Shown one piece after another: positions 10,298-21,101 of a stretch of 64,000 bases of DNA; position 1 is the stretch's first letter, and the number at the start of each line of letters is the position of its first letter. A program made the translations under genes and the position numbers. The notes beneath the pieces are model-generated. The model was not told the origin of the DNA and did no database searches. It worked only from the letters and a program-made list of their open reading frames with translations. This DNA comes from Sporodiniella umbellata (lineage: Eukaryota; Mucoromycota; Mucoromycetes; Mucorales; Rhizopodaceae): contig JAIXMR010000004.1 of the NCBI GenBank assembly GCA_025677835.1, forward strand, positions 186,001-250,000. The letters are read 5' to 3'.

Positions 10298-12268
10298 TGA
10301 TTGAAAAAAAGCATCGGTCGTCATCTTCTTCTGTCAGTTTTTTCAAAGGCGTCAAGTCATTTTTAACCAACAAAAGCAAAGATAGTGTGCTGGAGCCACG
10401 AAGGATTATACAGGAAGACGAAGAGATATACGTCAAAGAGGGTGTGGCTGTCACTTTAACGACAGATTTAGCCAAAGACGATGAAGGATCTATCAGCTTA
10501 CTCCACCCAAAGACATTGTGTTTTCTCGCCTCCCAGCCGATTGTATACCCCTCCTTTGAGCATAAAGTGTATGTTCATTATGAGCCAAAAAAATCACATG
10601 TGGTATTGGGTACAAGCCCAGGAGCAAGACACTCTAGAGCATTCAAACTCACTGTGCAACAGTTTGCTTGGATCATTCAGCAGTTGAATGAAGAGCAAGT
10701 CGTACATGACTCTTTAGAAAAGATTCTTTCACCCTCTTCATCTGACCTTCTCTTCTATTTTCAGTCACCTCTTCTCGGCATTTCTGGAACGACGCATCAT
10801 TCAGGTTCATTGATGAAGAGGTTTCTGCAGATAGTCCAGCGGAAGAAACAGGCACAGGGGGTTTTCCAAACTCAATGCCTTTTTATGTTACCCAAGACAC
10901 TATTAATACAGGCTGCAAGACATGTCCCACTACTAAGTCGATCCAGCCTGATCTCTGAAAACACCCATCTGTTGTTCGACGCACCTTATGAGCTGATCGC
11001 CCCCCTCTATCTCAGCCGCCTGAAGAGATACTGCCGCTCTCTCGCCTACTGCAGCCACCAGCTCGCTTTTGTCTCGCTCAGTTACTTGCCGTCTCTTCCC
11101 AACCTACACTCCCCACCCGCTTCAACTGACAGCAAGAAGAAGCGTGCACAGATGCTACCTATTCAATGTACTGAGTGTCCGCTCCAGATTGAGTTAGAAT
11201 CACTCCAGGCAGAGAACATTAACCACCCACTTTCTTTTCATAATCTACCGCTGATCCAGTTTCCTGTTGCTTACCATCATTACGTACCGCAGATCAAAGC
11301 GACCGATATCACCATGGCTTCAGCGGTTGAAGTGCCTCAAGCCAAAGCCCCTTTGGAGGACCAAAACAAGCGCCCTCAAGCGATCTCGGCGTTTCAGTAC
11401 ATTCCACCCGAGAAAGTGTTAGACGATGAGGATAGCCTGGGTTCTTTGGAAGACTCGGTACCACTCGAGAAAAACGGCTATGTGGCTGTAGACCATGAAT
11501 CGGAAGAGGTTCTGGTCGTCTTTCCTGGCATGACACTTTCCTCATCCACACTCGATCACGTCTCGTTTCTGGCGGCGCCTTGGGTGGATTCTGAAAGGCC
11601 GAGTGAGAAGAGAGATAGAAATAGCGAGGAAAACGCAGAGATCGAAGACCCTTGGGTGTTGGAATGTGCTCTTACTGCCTGGCATCGATGCGAGATAAAA
11701 GTGGTAACACTACTTATGCGACTCTGTGCCACTGTGCCCTCTCGCTATCGGGTGGTGATTGTGGGTCATTCTTTAGGCGGAGGTAAGCGTGTTTTTTGGT
11801 TTTTTTTGGTTTTTTTTTTTCTCTTTTCTTTTTTTGGATATTCACAAAATAAACAATTCTTTAGCCGTGGCCTGTCTATGCGCCTCATCGTTAAGAAGCA
11901 CTCGGCTCTTGTTGAATAGGCCGATTACAGTATGCACCATTTTCTCACCTAGAGTAGCCAACAAGGCCTTTCTTCAAACACTTTCTACGCAGGACGTAAA
12001 TGTGATTCGTATTACTAACCAAGCTGGTTTGATGGCCCATTTACCGCCCAGAACATGTGGTTTACTTCACGCCGGTGATTCGACTGTAGTCCTATCGCGG
12101 TTTGTAGAGGATGCATACGTGCTCGAAAATATGCCTCCGGAATTAGTAGAAGATACCCTCAACAAAGCATTCACAGGTCAGGACGCTATTGAAGCACTGC
12201 CCGATTCCCATATTTGGGGTATTGAATTAGACAATGACAGATCAAAATGCATCTCCAATTTATTTTAA
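10297..12268 (+). CDS. Class 3 (Rhizomucor-type) lipase-like protein with long N-terminal region, catalytic Asp missing
   Basis: Two exons: 10297-about 11781, then about 11865-12268 after an intron with a long T tract. About 630 aa. No signal peptide is obvious, so it may be intracellular like sn1-specific diacylglycerol lipases. The alpha/beta hydrolase core begins near residue 405 (EVLVVFPGMTLSS). The nucleophile elbow GHSLGG is at about residues 490-495, at the end of exon 1. Exon 2 continues with AVACLCASSL, FSPRVANKAF, ITNQAGLMAHLPP, LLHAGDS and a late SHIWGIEL. In Rhizomucor miehei lipase the segment equivalent to NQAGLMAHLPP is NERDIVPHLPP, carrying the catalytic Asp; here that position is Gly. 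The Ser and a candidate His are kept. Convergent with the GLTP gene, with only 19 nt between stop codons. It could be a pseudoenzyme or use another acid. Confidence 0.82.
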
Positions 12269-12287
12269 TAAACAATCACACTTGTAT

Positions 12288-13129
12288 TTACATACCCTTG
12301 ATATAGGCGGGGTTGGAGCTGAAGTTGTTCTGGATTATAGAAATGACCTTTTCAAGTGCTTCGAGCCACTCTCGCATTTGGGACAAACCTGCCTCATCAG
12401 TAGCTCCGATCTTCTCGTAAAAGTCTTTGCGGTAGGGGCATGCTTTCATAGCAAGCTATCAACAGTGGTCAAAACATGCTCTCCTTTACTTGTCACTTAC
12501 TGCAAACACAGGTCGAACAACAAAGTTGTGGTGTTTTTTAAGCGTCTTTTCATAAGCCTTGGTGAAAGATGCAGTCAACTCTTCAGTAGGGTTTTCCAAA
12601 CTATGGCGCAAAGCTTGAGCTGTAAAATCTAAACCTCTTTTTGTTTAAAAAAAAAAAAAAAAAAAAAGTCAATGACGCGTGTTTTCACCCTCTCATCGTA
12701 TTATTTACATACCTAGATAACCAAAGAAGACCTTCAGTAGCCACTCTTTTTTTTTCGCTAGATTCATTTTTGGTCAGTTCCTCAAGAGTGTTATTGGCAG
12801 TAGGGTTGGACAAGTAGCGCTCTCTAATTTTCTTTTAAAGAGTCTTTAGTAAAGCATATCTCATACTTTTCTAACCGCTCGCTTTCTTCTCACCTTAATG
12901 TTGCCATTCATATCGTTTTGAACAACAGAGAAAGCAGCCGAACCGAGCAAGTCTTTTTTTTTAAAAAAAAAAGTCAAGATGAGTCGCCATGTCAGCTGTC
13001 TCTATTCATTGTGGCCTTACCGAAAAGCTTGACAAGTCCCTCAGTAGCCTCCAAAAATTGTTCGGTGTCTACACCCTTGGTGGTGTCAACATTAACATAG
13101 GAGCGAGCAAGAGTATCAAAGTAAGTCAT
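12288..13129 (-). CDS. GLTP: Glycolipid transfer protein
   Basis: Cytosolic carrier that moves glycosphingolipids between membranes. Five exons on the minus strand: start ATG at 13129, first exon to 13021, further exons around 12953-12897, 12834-12713, 12631-12509 and 12456-12288. Spliced protein shows DLLGSAAFSVVQNDMNGNIK, then LLWLSRFRFTAQALRHSL, AYEKTLKKHHNFVVRPVF and ACPYRKDFYEKIG. The GLTP headgroup-binding residues are all visible: Asp and Asn in DMNGN, the following Lys, Trp in LLWL and His in KKHHNF. Length (about 200 aa) fits the family. One intron carries a T9A10 palindrome. The plus-strand ORFs over this interval are shadows. Confidence 0.9.
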
Positions 13130-13648
13130 TATTTTTGTTTCCAAGAAAAAACAAAAAAAAAAAGGAGAGCAGCCAAGTATTCAATTTATTGTTGATTGTG
13201 TTTGAAAGGCCGCTTAATGTAGTTTATTTTTTTTTAAAATGTTCTTTTTGGTTCAAAAAGGCAAGCAAATTATCCAATTTTGTCTTTGGTTCACCCTAGC
13301 AAAGATATATAAAGACAGACGCTAAACTTCTGTCAAGTACGGTAACTTCAAGCCGGTTTAACCTTATTGTACTCGTCTGTAAGCGTCATTTATTCAGATT
13401 CAATTCGGCCTAGAACGAAAAAGGCACCTCACTTTTTTTTTTCTTTTTTGGTCTGACAGACTGGCCCCTATCTTTTTTTTTAAAAAAAAAAAAGACTGTG
13501 AATCAATGATCTTGACAAGCATAAAAAATCTTCGAGGCCCGGAGGACTGTAATGTGTGCTATAAGCTGCATTTGATGCATTGCAGTGGACTAAATAGGAA
13601 AGGCATAAAGGCACAAAGCGACTTGAATACCGCTGGCCTTTTTCCCAT
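13130..13648. other. Intergenic between GLTP start and Alba-like gene end
   Basis: AT-rich, with a T9A12 palindrome at 13473-13493 and T-rich runs near 13435-13449. Probably the GLTP promoter; no gene seen. Confidence 0.4.
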
Positions 13649-14354
13649 TCATTTGGATAGTAGTAAAAGTCTCCACTTCTGTTGAAAGCTTTTAGTTTTT
13701 ATCCTCAAACCTAAGAGGTTCTATGCGTATTTACCTTGATGAACGCATATCTGTCTATCGTACAACATGGCTACAATTGATACAACATCCACAATACCGC
13801 TTTCCATGCCTACTAAAGTAACTGTCTTGAATTTTTCAATGGATCTACCAATCTTGTTTTTTTTTTTTTTTTTTTTTCAAGTTAGCAATTCTCTCAATCT
13901 TGCATTGTTTTTGTTCACTTCTAGATTGCCTTACCAAGCGTATGTATCTCTCATAGCCATGCTCTATATGCTCTCTAGTTGAACTACCCGATGCACTTTT
14001 TATTTGGTGAATAGGATCGATGGCTGTTTCGATAACAATAAACTTTGATTCATCTTCGAAAGGGCTTTTGAAATCAGAGGGTGCCGCGATTCTGTTCCTT
14101 GAACGATTCTTTTTGCTGCTACCCTCCCCAGGCTTTCTATGATTGCCAGTTGCTTCTACTGCTTTTTTTTTTGAATGCAGTGTAGAATCTTTGGGCTTTG
14201 CATTCTTTTTGGATTCAATTGCTGGCTGCTCTTTCTTCTTTGACGATTCAGGTTTCTGACTAGACCGTGATTTACCCTTTTTTTTAGCCGAACTGGCCTC
14301 AGAGCTGTTTGGTTTGGTTCCGTCGGCCAGGGCGCTTGACATCTTGAGAGACAA
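13649..14354 (-). CDS. Alba-like nucleic-acid-binding protein (divergent) with Ser/Lys-rich N-terminus
   Basis: Start ATG at 14354, or the internal Met four codons later. Residues 1-95 are low-complexity, rich in Ser, Lys and Glu (SSAKKKGKSRSSQ and similar), as in an RNA- or chromatin-binding tail. The frame then reads SPFEDESKFIVIETAIDPIH and HGYERYIRL. An 82-nt intron (13934-13853, donor GTAAGG, poly-T/CAAG acceptor) joins it to IGRSIEKFKTVTLVGMESG and IVDVVSIVAMLYDRQICVHQ. A second intron near 13735-13710 is inferred before the stop at 13649. The pattern of a hydrophobic strand, G-M-x-x-x-I, V-S-I-A, then H-Q resembles Alba/Rpp25-type domains. The family call is an inference; translation through the first intron's poly-A gives a spurious lysine run. 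Confidence 0.5.
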
Positions 14355-16733
14355 AAGCGCAGTTTACTGTCTTGAAGTAAAAGGGTCGCGTGCGTTTTTC
14401 TTTTTCTTTTTAAAAGTCAGTTGTTTGGCCAAAGCATGACTACACACAAAGGCAAAATAAATGCAACAAACGATTTCGGTCCACAGCGCTAAATGTCTAT
14501 ACAATAACTGATAGTCTGTTGCTACTTTGATTTTCGTTTTGATGTGCAGCGCTTTTTTTTTTTGTTTCTTACAAACCTTCCATTCTTTCATATCTTAGCT
14601 GCTTTATCAACTTTTATATGTTTTACAAAGCAACTTTTCAAGTTTTGTTTTTATTAGTTTTTTTTAAAATAGACAAGCTAATAAACTGCCTCTTTTTTTT
14701 TTGGAAGGAAAACAATAAGGTGTAGAAGTGATCAAAGTGAATTTTTTATTTCCTAGCACTTTGTTTTTTCCACAATTAAACCAGGACCATCTTGTACTCA
14801 ATTACCTTGCAATATGCGAAAAAAAAAAACTATAGCCTTTAAAGAGTAGAAAAAAGAAGCCAAATAATAAGGATAGGAAAATTTCATAACTGAAATGTTT
14901 TAGAACCGTACTTGTGTGTATTGAATTGACACTTCTCTTCAATATTTCGGTTGCGCTCAGTTTATAGACACAGTTAGTTGGATGTCTAAATTTATTACTC
15001 GCTTATAACTCACGATTCACTTTACTTTAGCGCTGCAATTGCGTTTTTTTTTAGTGTTGGTAGCAATTCTTTTCCTTAAAAAAAAAAAACAGCGAAATGC
15101 AACATGGTTAAAAACTATCTTTAGTTGAAATGAGCTAACTACATTATACGCGTGAATACATTCAGGAATATAGATATATTGAAGTATATGAGAAAAAAAA
15201 TACTTATTGTCGACTCCTATATCTACTAGCAAATCTTGCTGTCTTTGCACGCAAGTCTTTTCCCTACTCACTCACATAATCGATTTATTGCTTATACTAG
15301 AGTCAATTATAAGTGTTTCATGTAAGTATCGCCAAATCTTTACTCTATTTTTGAAAGAAAAAAAGCTTAATCGTAAAAACCAGCTGGGCCTAGCTCTATT
15401 AAAACACACCTTTGGAAGGTGTAATCCTATGTTTTTCAGGATATCCTTATCTTGAGTCCAAATCATGTTGAACAAGAAAGATTATAAATATATACGTTTT
15501 GTTTACTTTGAGTTGGAGTCAACTTCTTAAAGTTGACGTACAAAGCTTTTTTATTTTTTTTTCAGATAATACGCGAAAAGTCTAAATCTCAATCTTTTTT
15601 TTTTTTCAAGGTTTTTAAAAAGAGGGGTAAGAGAAAATGATACAAAATAAGGCTTTTAGTCAACCAAAACCGACAAATGCAGAGTGTTTGTTTTTTTAGC
15701 TTGTTTTGTCTTTTAATATACTAAATTTACTTTTGTGCACACACGAGTAGTTTTTTATTTCTAGTTATCGCCAGGTTCCGAGGCTTTCTTTATGGATTCA
15801 TGAGATAAAAAAAGTAAATAAAAGGCTTAGTCTAAAACAACTTGCCAATTATCTAAATGAGCGCACATTTAGGCCCAACCCCCGTTTTCTTTTTTTCTAA
15901 ACCCCCTTTTTTTAACGTTTAAGGCACAAGTAGTACGCCTAGTGGTTTCCTAGCAAACAAAAGTTTAAAGTATAAACTGTTGGTACTGTAAGAACTCGAA
16001 TATGACGCGATAGATACAATTTTTACTTTTTTTTTTTTTTCGATTATTCTTGTTTTACATATCTAAAGTATTAAAGCCATTGTCAGCAGGTCTTTTTCTT
16101 TAGCAAAAAAGACGGTGTTTACAGATCTTGTTAGTTATTACTGGTTTTGAAAAGTATTCTAAAAATAGAGGCGAACCTAATATGCAATGGCTTTTAGTCG
16201 CTTTCTGCTAACTGGTTAACGAGTAGTTTTTTTTATTTTATTGATTTAGTAGATGACACACACTTTGAATTAGAACTTTTGCCCTAACTAAACTTTTTAC
16301 CATATATATCAAAAGCCCTTACAGATACAGTCTTTTCTTTTTTTTAGAATTGACTTTGTTTATCTTAGAACCTTTCCCGACAAAAACTGTAAAAAATTCT
16401 ATCCTTCCTGTTTATGCAATGGTTTAAGATAAGGCGACTACAGTGAGAACTGTATATTTTGTCACTTTGAGAAAATTAAACGGATAGTTTAGGTTCATTC
16501 ATTGAATTTTAATATGTTTATATGTAGGTATCCTCTCTTGGTAATTCCTTAATGCATAGCTTTATGCTACTACTCAGCTTTGAAAAGCCATAACCAGTGA
16601 AACGAATCCGTGTAAAAACTGTAAAAAATACCTTCCTAACCTCGTCAGATTGGAAACTTTTGTAAAAGGCCATGGTATTAGAGATGTAGACACGCTAGAC
16701 AGTATTTAAACTGTATATTTTGAAAGGAAAAAG
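14355..16733. other. 2.4-kb gene-poor AT-rich region
   Basis: No gene supported. ORFs at 14364-14591, 15017-15271, 15207-15455 and 15272-15475 are short, phase-broken by poly-A/T and lack motifs. An imperfect direct repeat is visible: AAAACTGTAAAAAAT occurs near 16386 and again near 16614, each followed at some distance by ACTGTATATTTTG (near 16448 and 16708). It lies just upstream of the small ORF at 16734. Confidence 0.45.
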
Positions 16734-17063
16734 ATGGCCTTGCAAGATGTTGTTCAAAAAATAGAAAGCATAGCTAAAAGTCATACAAGTACACCACGGC
16801 CACAGCCAATTTCGTCACTAGAACTACCCATAGCCACTTATAGACTTGATGATTATAAAGAGTATCAATTAGAAAGTAGCGATATATTGAGAAGACGCCA
16901 AAAAGTGAAACGCAAGCCTAAAAGAAAGCACATCAAAACTAATCAAAATAAAGTAGAAAACACCATCAATAAATTGAAAGGAAACTATAAGAAAGTGGGA
17001 AACAATATCAACAGGCCAAGAATATATAAAAATAATGAGCATGCTATATACTTGTTTTTATAA
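16734..17063 (+). CDS. Small basic hypothetical protein (109 aa)
   Basis: ATG in a purine-rich context (GGAAAAAGATGG). Residues 1-60 look like ordinary coding sequence (ALQDVVQKIESIAKSH, then a proline-rich PRPQPISSLELP and RLDDYKEYQLESSDI). Residues 60-109 are strongly basic (RRRQKVKRKPKRKHIKTNQ). No family is recognised. It could be a real small nuclear or nucleolar protein, or the first exon of a longer gene. The absence of homopolymer runs favours real coding sequence over chance. Confidence 0.4.
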   Translation: MALQDVVQKIESIAKSHTSTPRPQPISSLELPIATYRLDDYKEYQLESSDILRRRQKVKRKPKRKHIKTNQNKVENTINKLKGNYKKVGNNINRPRIYKNNEHAIYLFL

Positions 17064-18255
17064 TATAAAAGGCTTTTGAAAGATTATGCTGCGAAAATCA
17101 TTAACAGTGCTTATGCTGTCCATAAGTACAAATTCATAAAGAATATATAGAGATACATAAAATGATAAGAAATAACACTATGGTGGTCCGTAGCAAATAA
17201 ATTTACATTAGAAAAGAAAATATTTATGCCTTGGAACAACAACTATGGAATACGGTTACAGAAGAAAAGAGCTAATCTAGGAATACACCCAATGTAGGAT
17301 AAGTTTCTTCATAGTAAGTAATATACCATAAATAGCCTCACATTCAAACCCATGTTATAATCAAATGTGCCATTCTCACTGTATAATTCAAACAACGCTT
17401 TTTAAGGGAGAGAAGGATCGGATGAAGACAAAGAATACAAGGAGGCAACTCTCTATTAAAAACAGCCCATTTTTAAGATTTGTTCTAAAAAAAAAGAGAC
17501 AATACGTTTCACTCAGGCTTTTCTGTATGTAATAAGAGGCAAAAGATGTTGTTTCAGCCCTACTCCTTTTTTTGAGGAAAAAAAAACAAACAAACAGACA
17601 CACCTGTTATTAAAATCCCAAATGAGTTAAATAACTTACCGAGACAAAATTGAACATCTAAAAAAAACAGTTCTTTTACAACGCATAATCGATTTTAAAG
17701 TTTTATATGAGGATTTGCTTCAAAAACGCACTAGGAAGTTTTCCACATACAAAATTTGACTGTATAACAAGTAGTTGGAGTGGCTGCTGTTACCTAATCA
17801 ACTTCTTTGTATCATTTTATAGCATCTCTGCTTCAAAAAAATGCATGGGACAGCACTCTCTCGGGGTTATGAAGTATGCTTGCTTTTCAGTCTTTAATAT
17901 ACAAACCAAAAGTGGTTTTCCGAAAATAGTATTGAAATATTGAAATTCTCGAGAGAAAAGCTCCCCAAGCGCCTTTTGGGTACTTATAGACACCTTTATG
18001 TACTTTCTAGCTTGTTTTCAGTATTACTCAAAATAATTTTACAAATAAAGCTGTTTATTCAGTGGTAGTTGTCTGTATCAAAAAAAGACTGACATTTTCG
18101 AAGCCTATCCTAGTGTCTTGATGAATTCCAGCAGGTGTTTAAATAAAATCAGTCACAGTAGTTTTGAAGAGCAGAAAACACAAGTATAGTGTTTTGAAAA
18201 TTTTGGTCGAATCCTGTTGTCTTTTTCTTTTTTTTTAAAAAAAAACCATTCTTCA
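17064..18255. other. Intergenic, upstream of SYF1
   Basis: Short ORFs only (17388-17603 minus, 17707-17943 plus), with no motifs. A T9A9 palindrome lies at 18228-18245, 11 nt before the inferred SYF1 start. Confidence 0.4.
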
Positions 18256-20904
18256 ATGACTGACCATCCCAAAAAGAGCTCGACTGTAAAACAGACGTTT
18301 TTTTAATAAAAAAAAAAAACACATATATCGATGAGCTAATAAACTTTCTTTTGTTCTCATGAAAACTCACATCGTTTTGTGTTAAATAGAATGAATATGA
18401 TTTGCCTTATGAGGAGGAGCTTCTTCGAAACCCATACTCAGTTCCTGTTTGGTTGAAATACATTGAATTCAAACGCAATGATAGTTTTGAAGAATTATGT
18501 GCACTTTTTGAGCGCGCTCTTGAAGAGTTGCCAAGATCTTACAAGTTGTGGAAACAGTATCTGGATTTACAACGAGAAAGATTAAAAGGACTGAATGCAG
18601 TGCATGAACAGGATCTTTACAACCAAGTGATTTCTCTGTACGAGCGCTCTCTTGTTTTACTTCACAAGGTACTTTTAAAATTCTAAGTTTTTTTTAAGAC
18701 GTGAAAAAAAGGACTAACTTTACAAAAGATGCCTCGAATCTGGCTAGATTACCTCTCTTTGTTGACCACATTACCCGTTATCACTAAAACACGACGTGCC
18801 TTTGACGAAGCCTTACGTGCTCTCCCTGTTACTCAACACAGCCGGATATGGGAACTTTATTTACAATTTGCCAAAGCAGCTAGTGGTATAACGGCCATCA
18901 CAATTTACAAACGTTATTTAAAAGTACGGTAAACATTGGGTGGTTGCACACCTGTCAAAGGCAGACACTGACGGAGCATTTCTATTTAATATATATATAT
19001 ATATATACTATATTCGCTTAAATAGCTTGAACCTTCTTATGTTGAAAAATATATCGAGAATTTAATCAAGCTCGAGCAATATGACGAAGCAGCGGTTCAA
19101 ATGGTACGCATTGTAGATGATAACAACTTTAAATCAACGCGCGGAAAGTCCAATTACCAATTGTGGCAAGATCTTTGTGAGCTAGCAGTTGAGCATTGTG
19201 ACGCGATCACAAGCATAAAAGTAGAACCGATCATTCGAAGTGGCATCCGACGTTTTACAGACCAAGTTGGTTTACTGTATTGTCAACTAGCCATGTATTG
19301 GATTAGATTGGGCCGACTTGAGAAGGTAATTGGAAATATACTAGAGTCAGTTACTAAAAGTACACACACATACACAAAGGCTAGGGATATATTTGAAGAG
19401 GGAATTACAACCGTTTTGACAGTAAGAGATTTTACCGCCATATTCGATGCGTATGCCGAATTTGAGGAAGAGATGATTACAGCTAAAATGGAAATGGCAC
19501 AAGAGAGGGAGGCAGCAAACGAAAAAGATGAAGCGGAGGACTTAGATTTGGATCTACGACTACTACGATTTGAGCAGCTTATGGACAGACGGCCGTTTTT
19601 AGTAAACGATGTCTTGCTTCGACAAAACCCAAACAACGTTTTGGAATGGCGACAAAGAGCTCTTCTTTGGGGAAGCAATAGAGAGAAGGTGGCAGAAACT
19701 TATACCAAAGCTGTACAGATTATCAACCCAAAGAAAGCGCATGGTAAACTACAAGAATTGTGGGCCAAATTTGCCCAATTCTACGAAGAGGGCGACGACC
19801 TCGATTCAGCTCGAGCCATCTTTGAAAAGGCTGTCAAGGTCAACTACAAATCGGTAAACGACTTGGCTGATATTTGGTGTGAATACGCTGAAATGGAAAC
19901 ACGAAACGACGATTTTGATCGAGCACTGGACATTATGGCTCGTGCAACACAAACGCCCAAACTACTCAACGCGAATCCCAAGAGTGTAAACTTTCATGAT
20001 GAGTCCATCCCTGTACAACATAGGGTGTTCAAGAGCCTTCGCCTGTGGAGTTTCTATATCGATCTTGAAGAAAGTGTGGGAACCATTGAGAGTACCAAAG
20101 TCGTTTACGATAAGGTTTTAGACTTGAGAATAGCAAACCCTCAGACAATCGTAAACTATGCAACCTTCTTGGACGAAAACCAATACTTTGAAGAGTCCTA
20201 CAAGGTATACGAGCGCGGTATCGAATTGTTCGGATGGCCCATTGCCTTTGAGTTATGGAACATCTATTTGGATAGATTTTTGAAGAGATATGTAAGTTCA
20301 TATTCGAAGATGAGTAAGAAAACGATTTTGCTTATTTTTATGTTTCAGGGAGGCTCGAAATTAGAACGCTCAAGAGATCTTTTCGAGCAAGCTCTGGATC
20401 AGTGTCCACCCAAATATGCCAAGCCCCTTTATTTGATGTATGGAAAACTAGAAGAAGAGTACGGTTTAGCGCGCCATGCGATGAGAGTCTACGATAGAGC
20501 GACAAAGGCAGTAGCGGATGAGGATCGACGTGAAATGTATGAATATTACATTGCTAAAGCTACCGAGTCGTTTGGCGTGATGGCCTCTCGAGAAATATAT
20601 GAAAGTGCTATTGAATCGTTACCCGATAGCGACGTAAGAGTGATGTCCATGAGATATGCCGCATTAGAGCAAAAGCTTGGAGAGATTGAACGGGCTCGCG
20701 CTATTTACGGATTTGCGGCACAAATGTTCGATCCTAGAGTAAGTGAATCGCATTTAAAGTTTACAAAACAGAAGCTAACTAAAATAATAGAAACATGCCG
20801 AATTTTGGAAAACATGGCACGACTTTGAGGTCCATCACGGAAATGAAGATACCTTTAAAGAAATGCTTCGTATTAAAAGAAGTGTACAGGCAACCTTTGC
20901 TTAA
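18256..20904 (+). CDS. SYF1: Pre-mRNA-splicing factor SYF1 (XAB2), HAT-repeat protein
   Basis: Scaffold of the NineTeen/Prp19-associated complex in the catalytic spliceosome. Inferred exons: 18256-18285 ([10 protein letters not shown]), 18390-18668, 18729-18923, 19026-20291, 20349-20738 and 20791-20904; about 757 aa. The second exon carries the SYF1 signature [19 protein letters not shown]. Repeated HAT units follow (for example [29 protein letters not shown]). The C-terminal part reads [18 protein letters not shown], then [18 protein letters not shown] and [11 protein letters not shown]. The 57-nt intron at 20292-20348 is a multiple of three without a stop, so an unspliced read stays open. 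Compared with human XAB2 (855 aa) the acidic C-terminal tail is absent. Confidence 0.92.
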
Positions 20905-21101
20905 AATTTATTTTGTATTGCCATGTAGCAATGATGTAGGATGCAATAAAGAAAAGAAAAAAGTAAAAAAAAAAAAAAAGGGATATCTTTACGATAACAG
21001 AAACGAGAGTGTCAGTTTATCGCTACTAGCTGATGATGATGCTTTGTTGTTTTGATGATCTAGTTTCATAAATGTAAGAAGCGGAGATAAGGCATTTTAT
21101 A

